Part shown: positions 33,947 through 42,553 of the stretch, piece by piece
Position numbering within the stretch: position 1 is the first letter of the stretch
How the letters are laid out: each line of letters starts with the position of its first letter
From: Bradyrhizobium sp. Ai1a-2
GTDB lineage: Bacteria > Pseudomonadota > Alphaproteobacteria > Rhizobiales > Xanthobacteraceae
DNA: 64,000 nt
NCBI RefSeq assembly: GCF_000426245.1
Contig: NZ_AUEZ01000018.1
Span: 60,508-124,507, forward strand
Direction: 5' to 3'
Program-made: the position numbers and the translations under genes
The notes under the pieces: generated by a model
What the model saw: only the letters and a program-made list of their open reading frames with translations
The model's database searches: none
Told to the model about the DNA's origin: nothing

Positions 33947-36021
33947 TGAGCAGTTCCGTCGGTGGCTTGGTCCGCGATGGTGGGCTGACCCGACGGCTGA
34001 CCCGTTGGCTGACCCTTGGCGATTCTCGGCATGATAATGCGAAAAGTGGTGCCTTGTCCCGGCCTTGACTCCAGCACCATGCGGCCGCCGAGCTGCTGGG
34101 TGACAAGATTATAGACAATATGCAAGCCCAGCCCGGTGCCGCCTTCGTTGCGTCGGGTGGTGAAGAACGGATCGAACGCCTGGCGCTGCACGTCCGGCGT
34201 CATGCCGGCGCCGTTGTCGGCGAAGATGATCTCGACGTCGTCGCTGCCGCGGGCCCGCGCTGAAATCGTGATCGTCCCCGACCGCCCGTCGACGAACGCA
34301 TGGTTGACGGCGTTAAGGAAAAGATTGGTTAAAATTTGTCCGTAGGCGCCGGGATAGCCGTCGATCATCAGGCCTTCGGGCACGTCGACGGTGAGGGCGA
34401 TCGCGGCCTTCTTGAGCACCGGCCGCAGGCTGGCGACGATCTGGTCGGTCGCTTCGCTGAGCGAAAACTGCCGGCGCTCGGCATGCGAGCGGTCGACCGC
34501 CACCTGCTTGAACGACTGGATCAGTTCGCCCGCGCGCTGCAGGTTGGCGACGAGCTGCTGCGCGGCATCGCGCGAGTTCTTCACGAATTCGTCGAGCTTG
34601 GAGCGACGCAATTGTTCCGACTTCAGCTCGTGCTCGAATATCTCGGTGCGCCGCGCAAAACTCGAAGCCACCGTCAGGCTGATGCCGATCGGGTTATTGA
34701 CCTCATGGGCGACGCCGGCAACGAGGCCGCCGAGCGCCGCGAGCCGCTCGGCATCGATCAGGTTCTGCTGCGCCGTATTGAGCTCGAGCAGCGCGCTCTC
34801 GGCCCGTTCCTTGGCGGCACGCAATTCGTCTTCGGCCTGGCGCTTGGCGATCGCATTCTCGCGGAACACTTCCACCGCGCGTGCCATGGCGCCGACCTCG
34901 TCCTTGGCATCAGTGCCCTGCACGCGGCGATCGTAGTTGCCCGACGTGATGGCGTGCATCGAGGCCATGATCTGCTGCAGCGGCAGGCGGATCGAGAGCG
35001 CAATCAGCACGCCCGCGGAAACGATGATGCCGAGAAAGATCACCGCGATCGAGAGCACACGGCGCGAAATGTCTGACAGCGTCCGGTCGAAGGTCTCCTG
35101 CGCCTTCTGCTCGCGCTGGCGCATGTTGACCGAGAGATCGTCGATGACGCCGATGGCGTCGGCCTGGCTCGCGTCGATGGTGTTGCGCAGCAGCTCGGTG
35201 CGGCTCGCGAGTTGCTCGGTCAGTTTTCCAAGTCCCTCGCGCAGCGCTTCGGTGCGCTTGTTCAGCCGCGCTAGCGCCAGGCGCTGCAGGTCGTTGTCGG
35301 CGAGATCGATCATGACCGGGATCGTCTTCTCGATCGTCTCGGTGTTACGGCGGGCCTCTTCGGCCGAAGCGCTCGAGAGCGACAGATAATAGGCGTTCGC
35401 CGCCACCAGCATCGCGGTGAAGGCCTCGCGGGATTTGCCGAGCGAGGGCCAGATCAGCGCGTCGCGATGGCCGGTGGCGCCTTCGATGATGGAATAGAGC
35501 CCGGCCATGTCCTTCGCCGGCCCGAGCACCTGCTCCTCATAGGTCTTGGTGATCTTTGCCTGAACGGCGCGCAATTCGCCGAAGCCATCCAGGAAGCGGC
35601 TGGTGACGCGCTCGAGCTGCTCCACCGACCCTGAGAGCATCGGGTCGGTGGCGGCGCGCGTGGTCAGCGTGCCGAGCACGGCCTCGCGCAGCAGCAGGAT
35701 CTCGGCGAAAAGCTCCGGGCTCGGCTGGTTGATGTAGCGATGGATCAGGTTCTGCAGCCGGCTGGTCTCGGTCTCGAGCTTGGCCAGGATCTTGTCCGAC
35801 TCGCGGACCTGCCGGACATCTTCCCAGGCCGTGCGGAGCACGGTGGCGCCGTTCCAGATCAATGCCGCCAGCACCACCACGACCGCCGAGTTCAACAGCG
35901 CGATCGACAGGATGCGCCAGCGGATCGGCACCGCCCGCAGCATCTGGACGATGTGCACGCGGCCGCGCGCGGCGAAGGTCGCCCGCCGTCCCACTGCTCC
36001 ATCCTGTCCGAGCGTTGCCAA
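33916..36021 (-). CDS. Membrane sensor histidine kinase with HAMP domain
   Basis: 701 residues if the TTG at 36021 (TGAGG upstream, seven bases after the receptor gene) is used; an ATG at 35943 is the alternative. TM1 is at about 37-58, a large periplasmic helical region at 60-318, TM2 at 322-345, HAMP at about 346-398, a coiled coil, HisKA with His439 (GLVAGVAHEVNNPIG) and HATPase (LFLNAVNHAF, DNGAGMTP, GGTGLGLHIVYNL). A 12-base triplication (33983-34018) encodes GQPTGQPSGQPT at the C-terminus. It lies between the TRAP-type receptor and the hybrid kinase, so the receptor is likely its periplasmic ligand presenter. Confidence 0.92.
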   Translation of the reverse strand: MATLGQDGAVGRRATFAARGRVHIVQMLRAVPIRWRILSIALLNSAVVVVLAALIWNGATVLRTAWEDVRQVRESDKILAKLETETSRLQNLIHRYINQPSPELFAEILLLREAVLGTLTTRAATDPMLSGSVEQLERVTSRFLDGFGELRAVQAKITKTYEEQVLGPAKDMAGLYSIIEGATGHRDALIWPSLGKSREAFTAMLVAANAYYLSLSSASAEEARRNTETIEKTIPVMIDLADNDLQRLALARLNKRTEALREGLGKLTEQLASRTELLRNTIDASQADAIGVIDDLSVNMRQREQKAQETFDRTLSDISRRVLSIAVIFLGIIVSAGVLIALSIRLPLQQIMASMHAITSGNYDRRVQGTDAKDEVGAMARAVEVFRENAIAKRQAEDELRAAKERAESALLELNTAQQNLIDAERLAALGGLVAGVAHEVNNPIGISLTVASSFARRTEIFEHELKSEQLRRSKLDEFVKNSRDAAQQLVANLQRAGELIQSFKQVAVDRSHAERRQFSLSEATDQIVASLRPVLKKAAIALTVDVPEGLMIDGYPGAYGQILTNLFLNAVNHAFVDGRSGTITISARARGSDDVEIIFADNGAGMTPDVQRQAFDPFFTTRRNEGGTGLGLHIVYNLVTQQLGGRMVLESRPGQGTTFRIIMPRIAKGQPTGQPSGQPTIADQATDGTAQWPNRTMSST

Positions 36022-36028
36022 GCTTGCC

Positions 36029-36988
36029 TCACTTCACCTTTCGGATGCGCTCGATCAATGACGCGATCGCGGGATCGCGCTGCGCGTTGGCGTAGAGTCC
36101 TGTTATCGCCGCCTCGAACGGCCTGCGGTCGAAATCGCTAACAATCTTGACACCCGAGGCTTCAGCGCGCTGACGCGTGCGCTCCTCGAGGTCCTTCCAC
36201 TTCTCGCGCATGAAGTGGCTGGAGCGTTTCGCGGCCTCGCGGAAAAGGGCCTGGTCTTCGACTGACAGGCTGGTCCACGCCTTTTGCGACATCACCAGCA
36301 CTTCCGGGCTCATCGTATGTTCTGTCAGCGTATAGAAACCTGCGAACCTGTAGTGATCGGTGGTGACGAAAGACGGCCAGTTGTTCTCGGCGCCGTCGAT
36401 CAACCCGGTGGCAAGGCCGGTCTTCACCTGGCCATAGGGCAACTCGACCGGTTCGGCGCCGAGCGCGCGGATCATGTCCGACATCTGCTGCGACTGCTGG
36501 ACCCGAATCCGCAGGCCCTTGAGGTCGTCGAGCGAATGGATCGGACGGACACTGTTGTAGATCGAGCGCGCGCCTGAATCATAGAACGCCAGGCCGATGA
36601 AGCCGTAAGCCTCGAATGAGCTAAGGATCTCGTTGCCGATGGGGCCATCCAGGACCTTCTGCAAATGTTCGACCGAGCGGAACAGGAAGGGCATCGCCAG
36701 CACATTGGCCGCGGGCACCATGGTCCCGATCAGCGCCACGTTGGTGCGGTTGATGTCGATCGCACCTGCCCGCGTCTGCTCCAGCGTTTCTCTTTCCTCG
36801 CCAAGCTGCCGCGAGTGAAACACGCGCACATGGTGACGGCCACCGCTTCGCTCTTCCACCAGGCTGCCCATGTAACGCAGCGCCTGGACGGTCGGATAGT
36901 CCTCGCTCTGGGTATCGGAAGCCCGAAACTCGCGCGCAGCCGCACCCGTTGCCACCGCCGTCAGTAGCAGCGCGACAACAAGCTTCAT
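36029..36988 (-). CDS. TRAP-type periplasmic solute receptor (DctP family) leading a kinase operon
   Basis: 319 residues from the ATG at 36988; the signal peptide ends near GAAAR. DctP-family features are clear: the opening FRASDTQSEDYPTVQALRYM, VFHSRQLGEERETLEQTRAG, the conserved helix-start Arg in LKGLRIRVQQSQQMSDMIRA, and ELPYGQVKTGLATGLIDGAE with the ligand-contact region. Normally such proteins feed DctQM carriers. Here no carrier genes follow; instead a HAMP kinase starts seven bases after the stop. The likely job is ligand sensing for the kinase cascade rather than, or besides, transport. That is inference from the operon. Confidence 0.92.
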   Translation of the reverse strand: MKLVVALLLTAVATGAAAREFRASDTQSEDYPTVQALRYMGSLVEERSGGRHHVRVFHSRQLGEERETLEQTRAGAIDINRTNVALIGTMVPAANVLAMPFLFRSVEHLQKVLDGPIGNEILSSFEAYGFIGLAFYDSGARSIYNSVRPIHSLDDLKGLRIRVQQSQQMSDMIRALGAEPVELPYGQVKTGLATGLIDGAENNWPSFVTTDHYRFAGFYTLTEHTMSPEVLVMSQKAWTSLSVEDQALFREAAKRSSHFMREKWKDLEERTRQRAEASGVKIVSDFDRRPFEAAITGLYANAQRDPAIASLIERIRKVK

Positions 36989-37235
36989 GGTCCGCGAAAG
37001 GCCGGCGCGGCGGTACACAGGCGACAAATCCCCTTGTGATATGGTCTGTGGCGGGAGCAAAAGGTTCAATACTTTTTAGCAGATGCCGGAAAGATAGCTA
37101 TCCGACCATCTACGGTTAATCGGCTGTTCCGACCTTTTGCCGGATTGCAACCTTTACGGCACAGCCTTAATCAGGGCAAAAGTCGTGTTGCTTCTTAAGC
37201 GCGAAAGCCTGGATTGGCGCACCGTGACATTGTTT

Positions 37236-38546
37236 ATGAGATTCCTATACCCGGCGGCGCTTGCAGCCACTCTCCTCGGATCGCCCGCGCATGCCGCGAC
37301 CGAGATCATGTGGTGGCATGCGATGTCGGGAGAGCTTGGCAAGCAGGTCGAGAAGCTCGCCGCCGATTTCAACGCGTCGCAGTCCGACTACCGGATTGTG
37401 CCGAACTACAAGGGCAACTACACCGAAACGGTCACGGCGGCGATCTTCGCCTTCCGTTCGCGCAGCCAGCCCGCGATCGTCCAGGTCAACGAGATTGCCA
37501 CCGCCACCATGATGGCGGCTCGCGGCGCGATCTATCCGGTATTCGAGCTGATGCGCGACCAGTCCGAGCCGTTCTTGTCGTCGACCTACTTGCCGACCGT
37601 GACCAGCTACTATGCCGACGCCGGCGGCAATCTGCTGTCGTTTCCCTTCAACTCGTCGACGCCGATCCTTTACTACAACAAGGATCTGTTTCGCGCCGCT
37701 GGCCTCGATCCTGAGGTCGCGCCCAAGACATGGCCCGAGCTCGGCGCGGCGGCAAAGCGGCTGCGCGCGGCGGGCGCGGCGTGCGGATTCACCACGTCCT
37801 GGCCGTCCTGGATCAACGTCGAGAATTTTTCCGCCTTTCACAATCTGCCGATCGCGACCAAGACCAACGGCTTCGGCGGGCTCGACGCGGAGCTCATCTT
37901 CAACAATCCGCTGATGGTGAAGCACATCGCCCAACTCGTGGAATGGCAAGCCACCAAGGTGTTCGACTATAGCGGCCGCGGGCAGGCGGCCGAGCCGCGC
38001 TTCCAGAAGGGCGAATGCGGCATCTTCATCGGCTCGTCCGGCACCAGCGCCGATATCAAGGCCAACTCGAAATTCGAGGTTGGTTACGGCATGATACCCT
38101 ATTGGCCGGACGTTGCCGGCGCGCAGCAGAACAGCATCATCGGCGGCGCCACGCTGTGGGTGCTGCGCGATCGCCCGCGGGCGGAATATGCAGGCGTTGC
38201 GAAGTTCTTCGCCTATCTGTCGAAGCCGGAGGTGCAGGCCGCATGGCACCAGGCGACCGGCTATCTGCCGATCACCCGCGCGGCTTATGAGCTCACCCGC
38301 GCGCAGGGTTTCTACGACAGCAATCCCGGGGCTGCGATCGGCATCGAGCAATTGACGCTGAAGCCGCCGACCGAGAACTCGAAAGGTATCCGGCTCGGCT
38401 CCTTCGTGCTGATCCGCGGTGTCATCGAGGAGGAGCTCGAGCAGGCCTTTTCCGGCAAGCAATCGCCGCAGGCCGCACTCGATCTGGCCGTCGAGCGCGG
38501 TAATCGGCTACTGCGCCAGTTCGAGCGCGCCAATCCGGATCGGTAG
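37236..38546 (+). CDS. UgpB-like ABC transporter periplasmic receptor, orphan
   Basis: 436 residues from the ATG at 37236 (a GTG at 37224 is possible; neither has a clear ribosome site). The signal peptide ends near PAHA. Family motifs are EIMWWHAMSGELGKQVEKLA, YRIVPNYKGNYTETVTA and LLSFPFNSSTPILYYNKDLF, and the C-terminal Trp- and Tyr-rich region typical of the glycerol-3-phosphate receptor UgpB. It should bind a glycerol-phosphodiester or sugar-phosphate ligand. No ugpA, ugpE or ugpC follows. It is divergent from the TRAP receptor/kinase operon across 247 bases, so the two may be co-regulated. Confidence 0.88.
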   Translation: MRFLYPAALAATLLGSPAHAATEIMWWHAMSGELGKQVEKLAADFNASQSDYRIVPNYKGNYTETVTAAIFAFRSRSQPAIVQVNEIATATMMAARGAIYPVFELMRDQSEPFLSSTYLPTVTSYYADAGGNLLSFPFNSSTPILYYNKDLFRAAGLDPEVAPKTWPELGAAAKRLRAAGAACGFTTSWPSWINVENFSAFHNLPIATKTNGFGGLDAELIFNNPLMVKHIAQLVEWQATKVFDYSGRGQAAEPRFQKGECGIFIGSSGTSADIKANSKFEVGYGMIPYWPDVAGAQQNSIIGGATLWVLRDRPRAEYAGVAKFFAYLSKPEVQAAWHQATGYLPITRAAYELTRAQGFYDSNPGAAIGIEQLTLKPPTENSKGIRLGSFVLIRGVIEEELEQAFSGKQSPQAALDLAVERGNRLLRQFERANPDR

Positions 38547-38560
38547 GTGCCGTCGCCAAG

Positions 38561-38596
38561 CGTCATTGCGAGGAGCGCTGCGACGAAGCAATCCAT
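38561..38596. repeat. Family D repeat fragment
   Basis: CGTCATTGCGAGGAGCGCTG joined to CGACGAAGCAATCCAT reproduces the arm sequences of the element at 25559-25678. It fills most of the short gap between the UgpB-like gene and the phosphotransferase gene. Confidence 0.7.
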
Positions 38597-38614
38597 GCCG
38601 ACGCTCGCGACGCT

Positions 38615-39568
38615 ATGACCCAATCTCTGCCCACCTTCACAACGCACGAAATCTTCCGCGTCTGGCGCGCCGACCCATCGCGCTGGCTGCCGGTCGCGAT
38701 GGATATCGCTCGCAGCCACGGAATTGCGTCCGCGCCGCTTCAGGTGTTCACGACCGGCACCAATCTCGTCGTCGGTCTCGATGATCAGCTCATCCTGAAG
38801 ATCTTTCCGCCGATGTTGCGGGCGCAGTACACATCGGAACGCGCCTCGCTCGCGCAGCTCCGCGGACAGGTCAAAATTCCGATCCCGGAGATTGTCGCCG
38901 AGGGCGAGCGCGAGGGTTGGCCCTATCTCATCACCACGCGTGTGCCGGGCGTCCTGGGCGCGGACGTATGGGCCTCGCTACCCGAAGCAGACAAGGAGCG
39001 CGTGCTCGCCGAGATCGGCGAGACCATCGCGGATGTTCAGCGCGTGCCACCAGGTCCGCTGCTTGAAATCGAGCCGCGCTGGGACGTGTTCATGCAGAGC
39101 CAGATGGAAGGCTGTCGTGCCAGACATGAACGGCTGGGGCTGGCGCAACAATTCCTCGACGGGCTCGACGATCTCTTGCGCGACGCCGCCGAGCTGATCC
39201 CGATGCGCGAGCCGCCGGTCATCCTCACTGGCGAATACATTCCGCAAAACTTCATGCTGACGCAGCGGGACGGTCGCTGGCAGCTTTGCGGGCTGATCGA
39301 TTTCGGCGACGTGCTGACCGGATGGCGCGACTACGATCTGCTCGGCCCGGGCGCATTCATGGCCGCAGGCCGGCCGCGCCGCGTGCTCAGCCTGCTCGAA
39401 GGATTCGGCTATTCCCGCAGCGACATCGATTTCGCGCTGAAGCGGCGGCTGATGGCGTTGATGCTGTTGCACCGCGCGAGCGACCTGAACCGGCACATCT
39501 GCATCGAGGGATGGCAAGCGAAAGCCGACGATCTCGTGCAATTGCAGGAGCTGATTTGGGCGACGTAG
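38615..39568 (+). CDS. APH-family phosphotransferase/kinase-like protein with altered catalytic loop
   Basis: 317 residues. A nucleotide-binding lobe with Lys62 (LILKIFPP) and a C-terminal lobe typical of aminoglycoside phosphotransferase-like enzymes. The catalytic loop, normally H-G-D-x-x-x-x-N, reads TGEYIPQN at 205-212, replacing His by Thr and the catalytic Asp by Glu, whereas the metal-binding DFGD at 229-232 is intact. Members of this superfamily phosphorylate small molecules of many kinds, so an antibiotic substrate should not be assumed. It might be catalytically altered or serve a binding role. It stands alone next to the sigma-54 controlled cluster. Confidence 0.82.
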   Translation: MTQSLPTFTTHEIFRVWRADPSRWLPVAMDIARSHGIASAPLQVFTTGTNLVVGLDDQLILKIFPPMLRAQYTSERASLAQLRGQVKIPIPEIVAEGEREGWPYLITTRVPGVLGADVWASLPEADKERVLAEIGETIADVQRVPPGPLLEIEPRWDVFMQSQMEGCRARHERLGLAQQFLDGLDDLLRDAAELIPMREPPVILTGEYIPQNFMLTQRDGRWQLCGLIDFGDVLTGWRDYDLLGPGAFMAAGRPRRVLSLLEGFGYSRSDIDFALKRRLMALMLLHRASDLNRHICIEGWQAKADDLVQLQELIWAT

Positions 39569-39736
39569 ATCGCTCGCCCAACAAACGGGCGTTCAAAAAT
39601 TATCGCCTAATCGATAAGCAAATCTTCCGATTTGTATGCAATGGCACACCTCGGAATCGAGACGCTCCAACACGCCTCTTCGATATTTCGACGCATGATC
39701 AACGCCTTGGGCGCTCGCTAACGTTCCATTAAGGCT

Positions 39737-39751
39737 TGGCACAAACCTTGC
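39737..39751 (+). promoter_or_regulatory. Sigma-54 (RpoN) -24/-12 promoter
   Basis: TGGCAC (39737-39742), five bases, then TTGC (39748-39751) agree exactly with the consensus TGGCAC-N5-TTGC, including the GG to GC spacing. The start codon of the ABC receptor gene is 45 bases downstream. Sigma-54 dependence implies control by an enhancer-binding protein such as NtrC, in keeping with a nitrogen-scavenging operon. I do not see a clear NtrC palindrome in the preceding 150 bases. Confidence 0.85.
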
Positions 39752-39795
39752 GAACCTGTTCCAGGCCATTTCCCAGGGGCGTTGGAGCATCACCC

Positions 39796-41415
39796 ATGAA
39801 ACGTCGCGATTTCCTGAAATCCGTGTCCGGATTGGCCGCAAGCGCGATGGTGCCCGCGCCAGCGATCTGGTCGCCGGCCAAGGCCGATGCGCGCTCGGAG
39901 ACGCTTCTAATCGTCTCGGAGGGCGGCCCGAACAATCTCGACATCCATGGCGTGGGCACCAATGTGCCCGGCTACGAAGTGTCGTGGAATTGCTATGACC
40001 GCCTGATCACCCACGAGATGAAGAGCGGCCCGGGTGGCGTTCCCTACTACGACCGCGACAAGTTCAAGGGCGAACTCGCTGACGACATGAATGTCGGCGA
40101 CATGTCCGTCACCTTCAAGCTGAAGAAGAACGCCAAATTCCACGACGGCACGCCGGTGATGGCCAAGGACGTCAAATGGTCGCTCGACCGCGCCGTCAGC
40201 GTCGGCGGCTTCCCGACCTTCCAGATGAGCGCGGGCTCGCTGACCAAGCCCGAGCAGTTCGTCATTGTCGACGACGCCACGGTGCGGGTCGATTTCGCCA
40301 CCAGGGACCGGCTCACGATTCCGGATCTCGCCGTGATCGTGCCCTGTGTCGTCAATTCGGAACTGGTCAAGAAGAACGCGTCCGAAAAAGATCCCTGGGG
40401 GCTCGAATACACCAAGCAGCAGACCGCGGGCTCCGGCGCCTACAAGGTGACGAAATGGACCGCCGGCACCGAGGTGATCATGGAGCGCAACGACGCCTGG
40501 GTCGGTGGCCCCGTGCCGAAGATCAAGCGCGTGATCTGGCGCATGGTGCCGCAGGCCGGCAACCGCCGCGCGCTGCTCGAGCGTGGCGATGCCGACATCT
40601 CCTATGAGCTGCCGTTCAAGGATTTCCAGGAGATGAAAGCGAACGGCAAGCTCGACGTGGTGTCGCTGCCGTTCTCCAACGGCATCCAGTATATCGGCAT
40701 GAACGTGACCAAGCCGCCGTTCGATAATCTCAAGGTACGGCAGGCGGTGGCCTACGCGATCCCCTATCAGAAGATCATCGACGCGGTGCTGTTCGGTCTC
40801 GCCAACCCGATGTTCGGCGCGGCGAAGGACAAGCCGACAGAGGTCGCGTGGCCGCAGCCGCACAAATACTACACCGATATCGAGAAGGCGAAGGCGTTGA
40901 TGGCGGAGGCTGGCTATCCGAACGGTTTTGAGACCACGATCTCCTTCGATCTCAACTTCGCCGGGGTCAACGAGCCGCTCTGCGTGCTGGTGCAGGAAAG
41001 CCTGACGCAGATCGGCATCAAGACCACCATCAACAAGGTGCCCGGCGCCAACTGGCGCACCGAGCTGACCAAGAAAGAGATGCCGCTATTCACCAACGTA
41101 TTCTCAGGCTGGCTCGATTACCCCGAATACTTCTTCTATTGGTGCTATCACGGCAACAATTCGATCTTCAACACGATGAGCTACAAGTCGCCGGAGATGG
41201 ACAAGTTCATCGACGGCGCGCGCAAGGCCGCCGCCCTCGGCGACACGGCCGCCTATGACGCCGACGTCAAAAGCTTCGTCGACCTCGCCTTCACCGATAT
41301 CCCGCGCATTCCGCTGTACCAGCCCTTCGTCAACGTGGCGATGCAAAAGAACATCTCCGGCTATCAATACTGGTTCCACCGCCGTCTCGACTACCGCGCA
41401 ATGGCAAAGGGGTGA
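39796..41415 (+). CDS. Oligopeptide/ureide-type ABC transporter receptor (family 5), Tat-like signal
   Basis: 539 residues from the ATG at 39796. The N-terminus MKRRDFLKSVSGLAASAMVP has the twin-arginine motif R-R-D-F-L-K, so the receptor is probably exported folded. Family 5 features follow: DNLVSWNCYDRL-like start (NCYDRLITHEMK), FKLKKNAKFHDGTPVMAKDV and SGAYKVTKWTAGTEVIMERN. It binds peptides or other amide compounds in the periplasm. It is the first gene after a sigma-54 promoter and heads an operon with two permeases, a double ATPase and AtzG/E/H-type genes, which hints that the substrate is a ureide or amide. A repeat-rich gap follows. Confidence 0.93.
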   Translation: MKRRDFLKSVSGLAASAMVPAPAIWSPAKADARSETLLIVSEGGPNNLDIHGVGTNVPGYEVSWNCYDRLITHEMKSGPGGVPYYDRDKFKGELADDMNVGDMSVTFKLKKNAKFHDGTPVMAKDVKWSLDRAVSVGGFPTFQMSAGSLTKPEQFVIVDDATVRVDFATRDRLTIPDLAVIVPCVVNSELVKKNASEKDPWGLEYTKQQTAGSGAYKVTKWTAGTEVIMERNDAWVGGPVPKIKRVIWRMVPQAGNRRALLERGDADISYELPFKDFQEMKANGKLDVVSLPFSNGIQYIGMNVTKPPFDNLKVRQAVAYAIPYQKIIDAVLFGLANPMFGAAKDKPTEVAWPQPHKYYTDIEKAKALMAEAGYPNGFETTISFDLNFAGVNEPLCVLVQESLTQIGIKTTINKVPGANWRTELTKKEMPLFTNVFSGWLDYPEYFFYWCYHGNNSIFNTMSYKSPEMDKFIDGARKAAALGDTAAYDADVKSFVDLAFTDIPRIPLYQPFVNVAMQKNISGYQYWFHRRLDYRAMAKG

Positions 41416-41418
41416 GTG

Positions 41419-41512
41419 GGCGAATAGTGAGTGGCGAATAGCGAACAGGGAGTAGCGCATGGCTGTTGTTTGCCGAGATGATCTATTCGCCATTCGCTAC
41501 TCGCCATTCGCC
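41419..41512. repeat. Inverted repeat between receptor and permease genes (GAATAG-type)
   Basis: GGCGAATAG (41419-41427) and CTATTCGCC (41483-41491) pair, with further GGCGAATAGCG and CGCTACTCGCC segments, giving a multi-arm hairpin. It is in the 114-base gap between the receptor stop and permease start and may protect or attenuate the transcript, making receptor mRNA more abundant than permease mRNA, as is common in ABC operons. Confidence 0.65.
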
Positions 41513-41529
41513 AGGGCGGAGGGCGCGCC

Positions 41530-42543
41530 ATGCTCACGATGATTGGCAAGCGGCTGATGTTCGCGATCCCGAGCCTGATCGGGGTCGTCATCGTCACCTT
41601 CCTGCTGACGCGCGCGCTACCGGGCGATCCGGCCGCCTACTTCGCCGGTCCCGCGGCGACCAAGGAGGCGATCGAGCAGATCCGCAAAAAGCTTGGTTTC
41701 GACCGGCCGCTGATCGAGCAGTTCTTCCGCTACACCAACGATCTTGCCCATGGCGATTTCGGCAACTCGCTCACGACCGGCCAGCCGGTCGCGACCGAAC
41801 TCCGCAACCGCCTGCCGGCCTCCGCGGAATTGACGCTGCTCGGCCTGTTGGTGTCAGTCGCGATCGCGATTCCGCTCGGCGTGCTCGCGGCAACGCGGCC
41901 CGGCTCATGGATCGACCATCTCTGTCGCGTGACGACGACGGCAGGCGTCTCGCTTCCGGTGTTCTTCACCGGTCTCGTATTGGTCTACGTCTTCTATTTC
42001 CGGCTCGGCTGGTCGCCGGCGCCACTTGGGCGGCTAGATGTGTTCTACAGCGCGCCGCCGACGGTGACCGGCTTCTATCTGATCGACACTCTGATCGCGC
42101 GCGATTTCGAGGCGTTCCGCTCGGCGCTCAGCCAGCTCATCCTTCCCGCCACGACGCTCGCGATCTTCTCGCTGGCGCCGATCGCGCGCATGACCCGCGC
42201 CTCGATGCTCGCGGTGCTCGCGTCCGACTTCGTCCGCACCGCGCGCGCCAGCGGCCTGTCGCCGGGCACCGTGATCGTCACCTACGCCTTTCGCAACGCG
42301 ATGCTGCCGGTCATCACCACGCTCAGCATGGTGTTCTCGTTCCTGCTCGGCGCCAACGTGCTGGTCGAGAAGGTGTTCGCCTGGCCGGGCATCGGCTCCT
42401 ACGCGGTGGAAGCGCTGATCTCGTCGGATTTCGCGCCGGTGCAGGGTTTCGTGCTGACCATGGCGGTCATGTATGTGCTGCTCAATCTCGTCATCGACAT
42501 TCTCTATGGCGTCATCGATCCACGCGTACGGCTGGAAGGGTGA
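41530..42543 (+). CDS. ABC transporter permease (DppB type)
   Basis: 337 residues with six membrane spans. The N-terminus IGKRLMFAIPSLIGVVIVTF and the block LPGDPAAYFAGP are characteristic of DppB/OppB permeases, and the EAA loop with RTARASGLSPGTVIVTYAFR is near the C-terminus. GGAGGG precedes the ATG. It forms the membrane channel together with the next gene's product, which starts ten bases after its stop. It is part of the sigma-54-driven uptake operon. Confidence 0.93.
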   Translation: MLTMIGKRLMFAIPSLIGVVIVTFLLTRALPGDPAAYFAGPAATKEAIEQIRKKLGFDRPLIEQFFRYTNDLAHGDFGNSLTTGQPVATELRNRLPASAELTLLGLLVSVAIAIPLGVLAATRPGSWIDHLCRVTTTAGVSLPVFFTGLVLVYVFYFRLGWSPAPLGRLDVFYSAPPTVTGFYLIDTLIARDFEAFRSALSQLILPATTLAIFSLAPIARMTRASMLAVLASDFVRTARASGLSPGTVIVTYAFRNAMLPVITTLSMVFSFLLGANVLVEKVFAWPGIGSYAVEALISSDFAPVQGFVLTMAVMYVLLNLVIDILYGVIDPRVRLEG

Positions 42544-42553
42544 GGGGTGAAGC

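Noticed and set aside
37136..37165. Possible sigma-54 element on the minus strand upstream of the TRAP receptor gene
   Set aside because: TTGC is present but the -24 GG pair is missing at the required spacing.
38615..39568. Antibiotic-resistance aminoglycoside phosphotransferase
   Set aside because: Only the fold is shared; the catalytic loop is altered and no resistance-type context is present.
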